Position numbers and translations under genes: made by a program
The notes under the pieces: model-generated
Told to the model about the DNA's origin: nothing
What the model saw: the letters and a program-made list of their open reading frames with translations, nothing else
The model's database searches: none
NCBI GenBank assembly: GCA_005809115.1
Contig: SYLK01000186.1
Coordinates: 1 to 9,618 of the forward strand
Reading direction: 5' to 3'
DNA: 9,618 bases
Source: Planctomyces sp.
Lineage (GTDB): Bacteria; Planctomycetota; Planctomycetia; Planctomycetales; Planctomycetaceae
In this document: positions 1 to 7,013 of the stretch, in pieces
Numbering within the stretch: position 1 is the first letter of the stretch
Layout: each line of letters begins with the position of its first letter

Positions 1-2
1 CT

Positions 3-30
3 GAGGCGAGCGGCGAAGCCGCGATGCCTC
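3..30. repeat. Imperfect GC-rich hairpin
   Basis: Nested inverted repeats are visible: GAGGC at 3-7 pairs with GCCTC at 26-30, and GCGGC at 10-14 pairs with GCCGC at 18-22 around a GAA loop, with a small internal loop between the two stems. No T-run follows, so it is not a classical intrinsic terminator. It could be a REP-like element or the end of a repeat that continues to the left of the window. Confidence 0.45.
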
Positions 31-183
31 GCTGGAGTGTAATTAGCTATGCCATAGTAGTGTGCGCAAAACAATGCCCCTTCTCCCCCCAGAGGGCAGA
101 CGGTGCCCGAAGGGCAGATGAAAGGCAGGATTTTTCGCGTGAATTGCGTAAAACGCACCTGCGGGTGCAGCCGCCTCACCCTG

Positions 184-213
184 CCCCTCTCCCCCGAGTA
201 CAGGGGAGAGGGG
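184..213. repeat. Perfect 11-bp inverted repeat, intergenic palindrome
   Basis: CCCCTCTCCCC (184-194) is the exact reverse complement of GGGGAGAGGGG (203-213), separated by an 8-base loop. The purine/pyrimidine bias of the arms and the non-coding position fit a dispersed intergenic palindrome. It could form a strong RNA hairpin and act as a terminator for transcripts coming from the right, but it has no following T-tract. Confidence 0.6.
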
Positions 214-253
214 ACTGTGTGTAGCGCTGCCTAATGGAGAGGATCTTACATCT

Positions 254-324
254 CCGGCACAGGAACGCTCTGGTAATTATTTTTCGCAGGATTCTTCGCA
301 GGACTGCGGGAGCCAGTCCCGGTT
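254..324. repeat. Dispersed palindromic repeat, copy 1 (worn)
   Basis: This 71-base stretch aligns without gaps to 6842-6912. Positions 282-324 match 6870-6912 at 38 of 43 bases, including an identical 16-base block (GCGGGAGCCAGTCCCGGT) region, and 254-273 also matches well. The terminal stem seen in the other copy is degraded here: CCGG at 254-257 still pairs with CCGG at 319-322, but several inner pairs are lost. It abuts the stop codon (324-326) of the adjacent minus-strand pseudogene. Confidence 0.75.
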
Positions 325-1174
325 CAGGAGACCGGATGGATCCACAGGTCCGCGCCGGCGAGTTCCACATGGTCGGAAATGCCTTCCACGCGAATCTCGT
401 TCGAACCGGTACGTGGGATGTCCGCGGGGACGAAATAGCGAAAACGCTGCACCTGAGCGATGGACTCTGCGGAGGCGGGCTGCACCAGTCGATGGGAGTT
501 GATCGACACGTTTGGAATTTCGGCGTCGCCGAGACCAGTGAAGTCCAGCTGCAGCTCGATCTCGGCGGATGCTCCCGCGGCTGCGACGGGTCCGGCAACG
601 ATGAGCGGGACGATGATCACGGCGTTTCCGTCCAGTGCCACAGGCAATGCACGTGAATATTCCTCGGCGTCGCAGGCCCAGAAGTGTTCGGGCATGGACC
701 AGCCAGCGTCGCAGGCCGCAAACAGCCGGTCCTGCTGTGCGAGGGTTGCCTTCGATCCGATGGTTTTCAGCACGGAGACAGCGTATTCGCGCTGCTCGGC
801 TGTGCCGGGGCCGGGAAACAGGTTGAAGCAGCAGAAACCGTCGATCGGATAACTGCGCAGCACTTCCTCGATAATCGCGACGAGTCGCGGTTCGACGTCC
901 GGATGCTCGAAGACGACATCCGCAGTCCATCAGTCTTCTGATCCAGAAATTTCGGCAGATTGTTGTCTGCAAAGGTGCCTTCGCGCGACAGAAACACCTC
1001 GGCCACACGACTGGCGTGGGTGAACAGGTTGAAGCTCTGCGTGGTGCAGTACGAAATGGTATCGACCTGTGTCCTCAGGAGCGGAGTGTGCCGCAGAGCC
1101 AGGAACTTCTCGACGGTGTCGGCCCATTTACCCCAGATATCATCGCCGTCTATACCGGCCGGAGTCGCGGAATA
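324..1174 (-). pseudogene. Degraded secreted glycosidase-like protein
   Basis: Two coherent protein stretches lie in different frames. The upstream one (1174 down to about 912) reads ...GDDIWGKWADTVEKFLAL, then VDTISYCTTQSFNLFTHASR and FADNNLPKFLDQKTDGLR. The downstream one (about 929 down to 324) reads VVFEHPDVEPRLVAIIEEVL, SYPIDGFCCFNLF, a linker with WSMPEHFWACDAEEYSRALP, and a C-terminal beta-rich domain ending in ELAGADLWIHPVS. The frame change falls at about 912-930. From memory, the motif order resembles planctomycete proteins annotated as family-10-like glycosyl hydrolases, which have further conserved sequence between these blocks; if so, a segment was deleted at the junction and perhaps another at PIDG. 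Upstream of 1174 the frame is closed by a TAG at 1175-1177, and I find no clear start or signal peptide. The remnant is about 284 codons. Loss of function is well supported; the family name is tentative. Confidence 0.6.
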
Positions 1175-1326
1175 CTATGACGGTTGCCGCCGCCAGCGCA
1201 GCGTTCGGCGGCGACCTGGCCATTCGTGATCGCACCGGGCCGCGACTTTACCCGCACCGATGTCCGGGGTAAGGTAGCGGCTGCGGCACCGATGTGGTGT
1301 GAGTTCAGGCCGCACGTGACCTTGCC

Positions 1327-1380
1327 AGAAGCAAACCCCTGTCCGGAAGCAAACCCTTGTCCAGGAGCAAACCCTTGCAT
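1327..1380 (+). repeat. Three 18-bp tandem repeats over the translation start
   Basis: Units are 1327-1344, 1345-1362 and 1363-1380, sharing the core GAGCAAACCC or GAAGCAAACCC followed by TTG or CTG. Because 18 is a multiple of three, every unit keeps the same frame as the FG-GAP gene. The second unit gives GGAAG plus TTG (1357) and the third gives AGGAG plus TTG (1375), so the repeat has copied a ribosome binding site together with a start codon. The first unit has AGAAG and CTG (1339). Confidence 0.9.
1363..1377 (+). promoter_or_regulatory. Ribosome binding site and TTG start choice
   Basis: AGGAG at 1363-1367 is followed by seven bases and TTG at 1375-1377, the best Shine-Dalgarno and spacing in the region, and no ATG precedes the signal peptide in frame. 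The same arrangement with weaker GGAAG lies 18 bases upstream (TTG 1357), adding six residues. A GTG at 1390 would remove the positively charged residues in front of the hydrophobic segment and is less likely. Confidence 0.65.
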
Positions 1381-3366
1381 TGCAGAAAAGTGATCCTGGT
1401 CGCAATTGTCCTGGCGGCCGGGGTGTTCCGTCCCTGCACCGCACAGACCACATTCGAGTTTGGTCCGCTGACCAACCTGCTGACAGACGAGGGGCGGATG
1501 TCGTTTGGCACGATCGTGAGTGCCGATGTCGTGTCGTGGTCGGCGCCCGACGCGCAGGATCTGCTCGTCGCCCGACTTTGGGATGGAGTTTATCTTTACC
1601 CGTCTCCGGATCTGACTTCGATTGGTGACCCGATCCGGCTGTGCAGTCAGCTCGGGCACGTGGTGCTGATGGTCGAGCCGATCGGCGCCGGCGACGGAAG
1701 CCCGTTTGTTATCGGGACCGATCGTCAGGGGAAGATTTTTCTGCTGCAGCTGATCGGAACGTATCCCGACATCCGTCTTGAAGCCGTGCAGGATCCGCTG
1801 CTGACCGCCGACGGAATGGCGTTCAATATTCCGTTCGTCAATCCGAAGTATCGGTTGTCGGACCATCCCGAACAGATCTGGCATCAGGATTTCAACTACA
1901 CGTATCCGACGATTTACTCGTCAACGGCGCAGAATTCCTCCAGCCTGATCATCGGCGACTGGGGCGGTGAGTTGTGGTATCTGCCGCAGATCCGCCCTGA
2001 AAATGGTGTGCCGGTGTTTGCCGGCGAGACGTATTCGAAGCGCGACGGGCGCCAGTTCGCAAGGCCGAAATTTCTGCTTCAGGACGAACAGGGCGGGACG
2101 CTGCTGATGGGAGAAGGGAAGGAAGCCGATGTTCGCTACCCGGGAGGCGCATCGCGACCGGTGATGTACCGCAACCCCGGCACCATGTCCGACGATCTGA
2201 TTGTCCTGTGCGGCATGACGGCGACGGAACTCCGTTACCTGCAGCGTGTGAAGACAGGTGACGAGGGCGAGCCGGTCTTTCACGACCTTGGCGAGATGAC
2301 GATCGAAGCCATGCCGGACGAAGGCTACGATGCGTATAACTACCACGCCGTACTGGCGACGGTCGGCAGCGGGCCGTGGCCGGACCTGCTGATCAGCCGC
2401 GGGTGCGATCTGGCGTTCTGTCGGAATCAGCGTGTCAGCGGGGTGATTCCGAAGTTCCGCTTCAGCCACTGGATCAGCGACAGGGACGCCCCGACGCGAG
2501 GCTACAACTTTACAGAAGTTCTGACCGATCATCAGGGGAAACGTTATCTGCTGGACAACGACAATCAGTGGTGGATCCGCGAGATTTTCAACGTCGACGG
2601 CGAACCGCGTCTGTCATCGCAGCGATTTCCGCTGCACGATCAGAACGGCGTCTTTCGTGTCGACGGCGACACCGATCTGCAGCACGGGGTGAACTGGGGA
2701 TTTCACCGCGCGGCATTGTGGCACTATGACGGGACAGGCCGGCAGCATCTTGTTGTGGGGACCGACAAGGGTCTTTTGTATCTATTGCGCGAGGACCAGC
2801 CGCTCGGCAGGGACGGTCGGTTCGAATTTCATTCATTCGGTCCATTGAAGGATGTCGCGGGAACGGAAATTCGCGTCCATCATCGGCTGGTCGCCGCACC
2901 GCTGGATCTCGATGCGGACGGCGATCCGGATCTCATCCTCGCCGCAGCCACGTACGCACCGAACGATCCGCATCCGGGCAGCGGGATCTATTATTCGCTG
3001 AATCTCGGCACTGCGGATGATCACACACCGATTCTGTCTCCGGTCGCGCAACTGGAGACGATCGGTCATGTGCATCCGGATTTCAGAAATCAGCATGCCC
3101 AGGCACAGGCGCTCGACCTGATGGGGACGGGCGAACGACTGGCTGCCATCGGTACGCAGCAGGGAGATCACTTTCGCACGTACGTGTACCGCCCGGCGAA
3201 AGATCGCATCGCGCTGGAACATACCGGGATGATCCTCCCGCCGATTTCCATCGAAGAGCGTCTGCTGGATCTTGACGGTGACGGTGACTGGGAATACGTC
3301 CGCAGCGGGGGGGAATCGCTGATCGCGACGTTCGCGGAGGTGATCATCAGGAGCGCAAACCCGTAG
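1375..3366 (+). CDS. Secreted FG-GAP/VCBS-repeat beta-propeller protein
   Basis: The 663-residue protein starts with a signal peptide: basic HCRK, a hydrophobic run VILVAIVLAAGVF, and likely cleavage after PCTA at residue 23. The body has repeated short beta blades of the kind DLLVARLWDGVYLYP (62-76) and HLVVGTDKGLLYLL. It also has two Asp-rich calcium-loop motifs typical of FG-GAP/VCBS repeats, DLDADGDPD at 511-519 and DLDGDGDWE at 632-640. Such proteins fold as extracellular beta-propellers, are common in planctomycetes, and are usually of unknown ligand. No catalytic residues can be assigned. The start is chosen at TTG 1375 because of the AGGAG upstream; TTG 1357 is also possible. The stop is TAG, with an in-frame TGA three codons later. 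The esterase gene follows 107 bases downstream on the same strand and could share a transcript. The open frame is intact and shows no sign of decay. Confidence 0.87.
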   Translation: MHCRKVILVAIVLAAGVFRPCTAQTTFEFGPLTNLLTDEGRMSFGTIVSADVVSWSAPDAQDLLVARLWDGVYLYPSPDLTSIGDPIRLCSQLGHVVLMVEPIGAGDGSPFVIGTDRQGKIFLLQLIGTYPDIRLEAVQDPLLTADGMAFNIPFVNPKYRLSDHPEQIWHQDFNYTYPTIYSSTAQNSSSLIIGDWGGELWYLPQIRPENGVPVFAGETYSKRDGRQFARPKFLLQDEQGGTLLMGEGKEADVRYPGGASRPVMYRNPGTMSDDLIVLCGMTATELRYLQRVKTGDEGEPVFHDLGEMTIEAMPDEGYDAYNYHAVLATVGSGPWPDLLISRGCDLAFCRNQRVSGVIPKFRFSHWISDRDAPTRGYNFTEVLTDHQGKRYLLDNDNQWWIREIFNVDGEPRLSSQRFPLHDQNGVFRVDGDTDLQHGVNWGFHRAALWHYDGTGRQHLVVGTDKGLLYLLREDQPLGRDGRFEFHSFGPLKDVAGTEIRVHHRLVAAPLDLDADGDPDLILAAATYAPNDPHPGSGIYYSLNLGTADDHTPILSPVAQLETIGHVHPDFRNQHAQAQALDLMGTGERLAAIGTQQGDHFRTYVYRPAKDRIALEHTGMILPPISIEERLLDLDGDGDWEYVRSGGESLIATFAEVIIRSANP

Positions 3367-3473
3367 GGCTCAGCCTGACAATCGGCAGCAGGCGCCCACG
3401 CTGGCATCACGTCAGATCGGTGCCCTACAATTGCCGCATCACTCCGATTGTCGCATTCCTGCTGGAGCCGAAG

Positions 3474-4379
3474 ATGGACCGTGCCTGTTTCCGTTTGCGT
3501 GGAATTCTTGTCATCCTGTTGACGGCTGGTGCCACGGCCCGTGCGGAAATGCCGGTGCCGGAAGGAGTGATCTGGGAAACGGGCATCGAGTATTCGAACC
3601 CCGACAACACCCATCTGCAGCTCAATCTCGCCCGGCCGAAGTCCGCTGAAGGGCCTCGGCCTGCTGTGCTGTGCATTCACGGCGGGGGCTTTCGGGCGGG
3701 AAAACGCGAATCGTATGACGCTCTTTGCATCAAACTGGCGCAGCGCGGATATGTGGCAGCGACAATCACCTATCGGCTCGCACCGGTTCACAAGTTTCCG
3801 GCAGCCGTCCATGACACCAAAGCCGCCGTTCGCTGGCTTCGAGCGAACGCGGCGACGTATCAGATCGATGGCGAAAGAGTCGGTGCCACCGGTGGATCGG
3901 CCGGAGGGCACCTGGCACAATTTCTGGGCGTGACGGCCCACGTCCCGCGTTTCGAGGGAAACGGCGGCAGCGAAGAGTACTCCAGCTCCGTCACCTGCGT
4001 CGTGAATGTCTATGGCCCGAGTGATTTCACGAAATCGTATGGGCGGAGTGTTGATGCGCACGAAGTTCTGCCGTTGTGGTTCGGAGGCGCACTCGACACG
4101 CACCGCGAATTGCACATTCAGGGGAGCCCGCTTTACTGGGTCACGCCGGATGCGGCTCCGACGCTGTGCATTCACGGCACGGAAGACAAATACGTCGCCC
4201 ATGAACAGGCTGTCTGGCTCGTCGACCGGCTGCAGGCGGCAGCGGTTCCCGCGGAACTGCTCACCCTGGATGGCGCGGGCCATGGTTTCAAGGGAGCCGA
4301 TGCGGAGAAGGCGGAGGAGGCGTTGTTCGAGTATTTTGACCGGCACCTGAAGGTGCCAGGCCGACGCCGCGACAACTGA
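3474..4379 (+). CDS. Secreted alpha/beta-hydrolase esterase (acetyl-esterase-like)
   Basis: This is a 301-residue serine hydrolase of the BD-FAE/hormone-sensitive-lipase-like esterase group, probably cleaving acyl or acetyl esters outside the cytoplasm, for example on polysaccharides; the substrate is not shown by sequence. The signal peptide (1-24) has basic residues DRACFRLR, a hydrophobic core GILVILLTAGA and an ARA cleavage site. The oxyanion motif HGGG is at 69-72, the nucleophile elbow GGSAGG has Ser142, the probable acid is Asp238 in HGTEDKYV, and the catalytic His270 is in GAGHGF. All triad members are present and the length is normal. The ATG at 3474 is preferred because GGAG (3464-3467) lies six bases upstream and the signal peptide begins there; a GTG at 3420 would add 18 residues without a clear ribosome site. 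It ends in TGA, converging on the haem-protein remnant 39 bases away. Confidence 0.94.
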   Translation: MDRACFRLRGILVILLTAGATARAEMPVPEGVIWETGIEYSNPDNTHLQLNLARPKSAEGPRPAVLCIHGGGFRAGKRESYDALCIKLAQRGYVAATITYRLAPVHKFPAAVHDTKAAVRWLRANAATYQIDGERVGATGGSAGGHLAQFLGVTAHVPRFEGNGGSEEYSSSVTCVVNVYGPSDFTKSYGRSVDAHEVLPLWFGGALDTHRELHIQGSPLYWVTPDAAPTLCIHGTEDKYVAHEQAVWLVDRLQAAAVPAELLTLDGAGHGFKGADAEKAEEALFEYFDRHLKVPGRRRDN

Positions 4380-4418
4380 TCGAAGGCGGCGGAAAAATTT
4401 GTGACCCTGACTGCGTGT

Positions 4419-5392
4419 TCAGAGCAGTGAAGCAGGCAATTGATCTTCACTGCCGGTCTGTTCAAGGAAAGTCAGCAGATCACCGATTTCGCTCGGCGTG
4501 AACGAGTCCAGCAGGCCGGACGACATCGGCGACTGGAGCAAAAACTGATGCGCTGCGATGTCGTTCTTGTCGATTTCGACCGTCTGCCCCGGTCGCAGCG
4601 GGTCTGTGAGGACTCGGAGTTTCGTCGAGCGATAGTTGCCGTCCGCAACGATCCTGCCGACGATGACGCGACCGTCGACCGTGACGATCTGCTCGCTGCG
4701 ATATTTTTCATCGACGACTCGCGAGGGTTCCAGGATCGACCACAGAATGTCGCGGCGACCGAAACGGGCGACGACCGACGTCAGGTCCGGCCCGATCACA
4801 CCGCCGGTCTGCCCCGCCCGCTGGCAACGACTGCAAAGCGCAGCGCGGAACAACGCTCGACCCCGCTCGAGATCTCGGTTTGCTGAACTTTCCGCGAGAA
4901 GCCCCGCGAGATCGTCTGCCTGCCATTGCCTGACGACCGGTCAATCGATACTGAGCAGCGGCGGGTCAAGCTCCGTCCCCGGCCGGAGCAGATCTCCGAG
5001 TAACGCGCGTTCGGATTCAGTCAGCGTCGCACTGAGTTCCTCGCGGAGCTGCCGCAGGAAGCCCGGCATCCCTTCACCACCCGTCATCGTGCGGTCGAGT
5101 TCGCCGAGTGTCTCGAATACCGTTCGCCGCGATTCCGCTGTCCACCCCGTCACGACAGTTTCGCAGCACAAAGAGGGCGTGCATCCGATCCTCCTGCGTG
5201 TGCAGACGCGGCAGCAGTTCGAGCGTCTTCGCGATGAGGTCGGGGACAGCAAGACGTTCCGCCAGCAATGCCAGCTGATGGTTCACGCTGCGACCAGCAC
5301 CTGTCGGTGGAATGACCTGCGGCGTCAGATCGGGATACCAGCCACGAATCCGGTCAGGCCCGCGATTCCAACCAGCGCCCGATTCGTTCGCG
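4419..5392 (-). pseudogene. 5'-truncated PVC-type haem-binding (CxxCH) protein
   Basis: This is the C-terminal third of the large planctomycete/verrucomicrobial haem-binding proteins (TIGR02603 type). Readable pieces are GRSVNHQLALLAERLAVPDL and PRLHTQEDRMHALFVLRNC (helical-repeat part), GEGMPGFLRQLREELSATLT, then the cytochrome-like domain with GPDLTSVVARFGRRDILWSI, EPSRVVDEKYRSEQIVTVDG, TDPLRPGQTVEIDKNDIAAH and SPMSSGLLDSFTPSEIGDLL. Family members are usually around 900 residues or more; about 324 codons remain and the 5' end stops directly at the neighbouring PLP gene. Three further lesions are seen. One extra G in a four-base run (5145-5148) shifts the frame between RNCRDG and WTAESRR. 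A TGA at 4941-4943 sits where CGA (Arg) would fit, before PVVRQWQ. The haem motif reads CSRCQ (Gln codon 4821-4823), so the His ligand is missing. The distal Met of SPM is kept. The gene is probably non-functional; a sequencing error could explain the G-run but not all the defects. Confidence 0.88.
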
Positions 5393-6628
5393 TCACGAGT
5401 GAACCGTACGAAAAATACCGTGCAGGCGCTCAGCGACGACATGTTCTTCGTCGGGCTGCAGTGTGTGCACGGCGATCAGAATGCCTCTGCTGCCCGTGTG
5501 GCTGACTCGACCCAGCAGGATGGGCGGGTCACCGGCGGCCAGCTGCGCTGTCACTTCGGCCGGGCTGAGGGCGATGGCTGATTCCTGCCAGTCGATGATC
5601 AGATGCGGCTGATGATTGGAAATCGGCGGCACGATCCGTTCGCACTGAACAGCGGGAATGGGGCTGAGCTTCTCTTCAATGACACCAATGCGACGTTCCA
5701 TTTCGCGCCATTCGGCGGCGTGATCGAGCTGGACAAATCGTTCGACTGCAGCCAGCATGGCGACCAGATCTTCTCGGCTGACCTTCATCATCCGGCCGAT
5801 CGTGGGCGCAAAAGGACTGGCATTTCGACGCGCCACATCGATCAGATCTTTGCGGCCCAGGAGGAGCCCCACGTCGTTGGGACCGCGGATCGCCTTGCCA
5901 CCACTGACGGCCACCAAGTCAAACCCCATCTGGTTGTATTCGGAAAGCCGTGTCACAGGCGGGATATCGGCCGAAGCGTCCAGCAGTGTCGGGATACCGT
6001 GGCGTCGCGCGGCAGCGACCCATTCCGCCCGCGGAATCCTGCCGTCACCATCCGAAATATTCATGAAGAACATGAGTGCCGTCCGCGGACCCGCAACCCG
6101 ATCGATATCCTGCACCGTCTCGACGTCGATCAGTGTGGTACCGACGGCCGTCAGCTGATTGTCGTACCCGGAATGATGTGACTTCTGCAGAATAACTTCG
6201 TTCCGCATGCCGGAGGTATCTGGCAGCCGACGGATCAGGCTGGCGGGATCCGGCAGAGTGATGGCGGCCGCGGTGCCAAGCAGCATCGCGCCTGCAGCAC
6301 CGGTGGTGACCAGTGCAGCTTCCACGCCCACCAGACTGGCAATTCGCTCGCTGACCCGCTGCTGGAGATCAATCATGTTGACAAAGTGTCGCGATGCTTC
6401 GACCCACGCCGCTGTCACCTCGGGCGGCATGACAGAACCGCCCAGCACCGTGACATTTCCCGTGGCGTTGATCACAGGATGGACACCGAGCCGCTGGAAA
6501 ATACCCAGCGCACCCGCGTCGGGGTCCCGGGACGTTTCATCGGCGGACAGCGATCCTCCAACAGCCATGCCTGCTCCCGTGGCCAGGATGCGACGCCGCG
6601 TCAACTGGTAATGATTTCCACTCTGCAT
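5393..6628 (-). CDS. Tat-exported SelA-like PLP-dependent protein
   Basis: This 411-residue protein belongs to the fold-type I PLP superfamily, SelA/DgaE-like branch (L-seryl-tRNA(Sec) selenium transferase relatives). An N-terminal twin-arginine signal is visible: TRRRILATGAGMAVGG (about 10-25). The family opening GVHPVINATGNVTVLGGSVM follows, then the cofactor phosphate loop TTGAAGA (108-114), the ring-binding aspartate region LLDASAD (Asp217) and the Schiff-base lysine in SGGKAIRGP (Lys245). All key residues are present and the length fits. It is unlikely to be a true selenocysteine synthase: it is predicted to be exported, and no selB or tRNA-Sec is nearby; a lyase or racemase role on an amino or sugar acid is more plausible but unproven. 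The ATG at 6628 is chosen because TAAGGA lies eight bases upstream and the Tat motif begins soon after; an ATG at 6646 is also open. It ends in TGA at the border of the haem-gene remnant, and its 5' end faces the kelch gene. Confidence 0.92.
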   Translation of the reverse strand: MQSGNHYQLTRRRILATGAGMAVGGSLSADETSRDPDAGALGIFQRLGVHPVINATGNVTVLGGSVMPPEVTAAWVEASRHFVNMIDLQQRVSERIASLVGVEAALVTTGAAGAMLLGTAAAITLPDPASLIRRLPDTSGMRNEVILQKSHHSGYDNQLTAVGTTLIDVETVQDIDRVAGPRTALMFFMNISDGDGRIPRAEWVAAARRHGIPTLLDASADIPPVTRLSEYNQMGFDLVAVSGGKAIRGPNDVGLLLGRKDLIDVARRNASPFAPTIGRMMKVSREDLVAMLAAVERFVQLDHAAEWREMERRIGVIEEKLSPIPAVQCERIVPPISNHQPHLIIDWQESAIALSPAEVTAQLAAGDPPILLGRVSHTGSRGILIAVHTLQPDEEHVVAERLHGIFRTVHS

Positions 6629-7013
6629 CTGACTGGTCCTTACCATGTTCGAAGTCTGCCCGTGAGTTGGAGTCCGTAAGGTGGAGTCCGTGGCCGCAGC
6701 AACCGATCGCTGGATCTCAGACAGAGAATACCCGGCGGCGGGCGGAAATCCCATTCAGCAGGAACCTGCTTCACGGAGAACGATCGAGAGCTGTTCAGAC
6801 GGCTGCCCGGACGTTAAGGTGGCTAAGAGGCTCTGACAAAACCGGGACAGGCACCCTTTGGTAGTCATATTTCGCAGGACATTTCGCAGTACCGCGGGAG
6901 CCAGTCCCGGTTTTGTCAGGGGTTCTGAGATTTCGTGACAGGAATTTCCTGCCGATCACCCTGAGACGTTGTGCTGAGTGCTGACTGCGGCAGGGCCGCT
7001 TGAGGATCGCATC
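6629..7013. other. Divergent intergenic region
   Basis: This lies between the starts of the PLP gene (-) and the kelch gene (+) and must hold both promoters, but I see no convincing -35/-10 pair. Its main content is the palindromic repeat at 6833-6919. A short symmetrical site CAGGAATTTCCTG at 6939-6951 (six-base arms around one central T) lies about 60 bases before the kelch start and could be an operator, although one short palindrome is weak evidence. No gene is supported here. Confidence 0.5.
6833..6919. repeat. Dispersed palindromic repeat, copy 2 (well preserved)
   Basis: CTGACAAAACCGGGAC (6833-6848) is the exact reverse complement of GTCCCGGTTTTGTCAG (6904-6919). The stem continues inward: GGC (6850-6852) pairs with GCC (6900-6902) and CCC (6854-6856) with GGG (6896-6898), with single A-A mismatches, giving 22 of 24 pairs and a loop of about 39 bases. 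The inner 71 bases align without gaps to copy 1 at 254-324. The size and structure fit a REP- or MITE-like element mobilised in trans; no transposase is in the window. Confidence 0.85.

Larger units (their letters stand above)
1..323. other. Non-coding stretch with hairpins and a repeat
   Basis: No convincing gene is seen here: the short open frames lack recognisable protein character and a good ribosome binding site. The stretch holds an imperfect hairpin at 3-30, a perfect inverted repeat at 184-213 and a dispersed repeat copy at 254-324, which are listed separately. Between them, C-rich and G-rich tracts (about 77-122) look like further worn repeat material. This is best read as the intergenic region downstream of the minus-strand pseudogene that ends at 324. 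Confidence 0.6.

Noticed and set aside
277..1008. A 243-codon minus-strand frame across the glycosidase-like remnant
   Set aside because: Its composition is Arg-rich and motif-free, while the two other frames over the same bases give coherent protein segments.
1327..1380. Short tandem repeats as a CRISPR array
   Set aside because: The units are directly adjacent 18-mers without spacers and no cas gene is nearby.
1150..1884. Minus-strand frame with a GQGFAS repeat
   Set aside because: The repeat is only the reverse reading of the 18-bp tandem repeat, and the rest is antisense to the FG-GAP gene with no recognisable domain.
3367..3473. Terminator or promoter between the FG-GAP and esterase genes
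   Set aside because: No stable stem followed by a T-run and no clear -35/-10 pair could be seen.
3168..4346. A 392-codon open frame on the minus strand opposite the esterase
   Set aside because: It is antisense to a gene with a full catalytic triad and signal peptide, has Arg/Cys-rich low-order composition and no motif; long antisense frames are common at this G+C.
4636..5505. Plus-strand 289-codon frame over the haem gene
   Set aside because: Ser/Arg-rich shadow opposite clear PVC haem-domain sequence.
5393..6628. True selenocysteine synthase (selA)
   Set aside because: It has a Tat leader, and no selB, selD, tRNA-Sec or in-frame selenocysteine candidate is nearby; the internal TGA in the haem gene fits CGA decay rather than Sec coding.
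6939..6951. CAGGAATTTCCTG palindrome as an operator of the kelch gene
   Set aside because: A single 6-bp-arm palindrome is expected by chance and no second copy or promoter element supports it.
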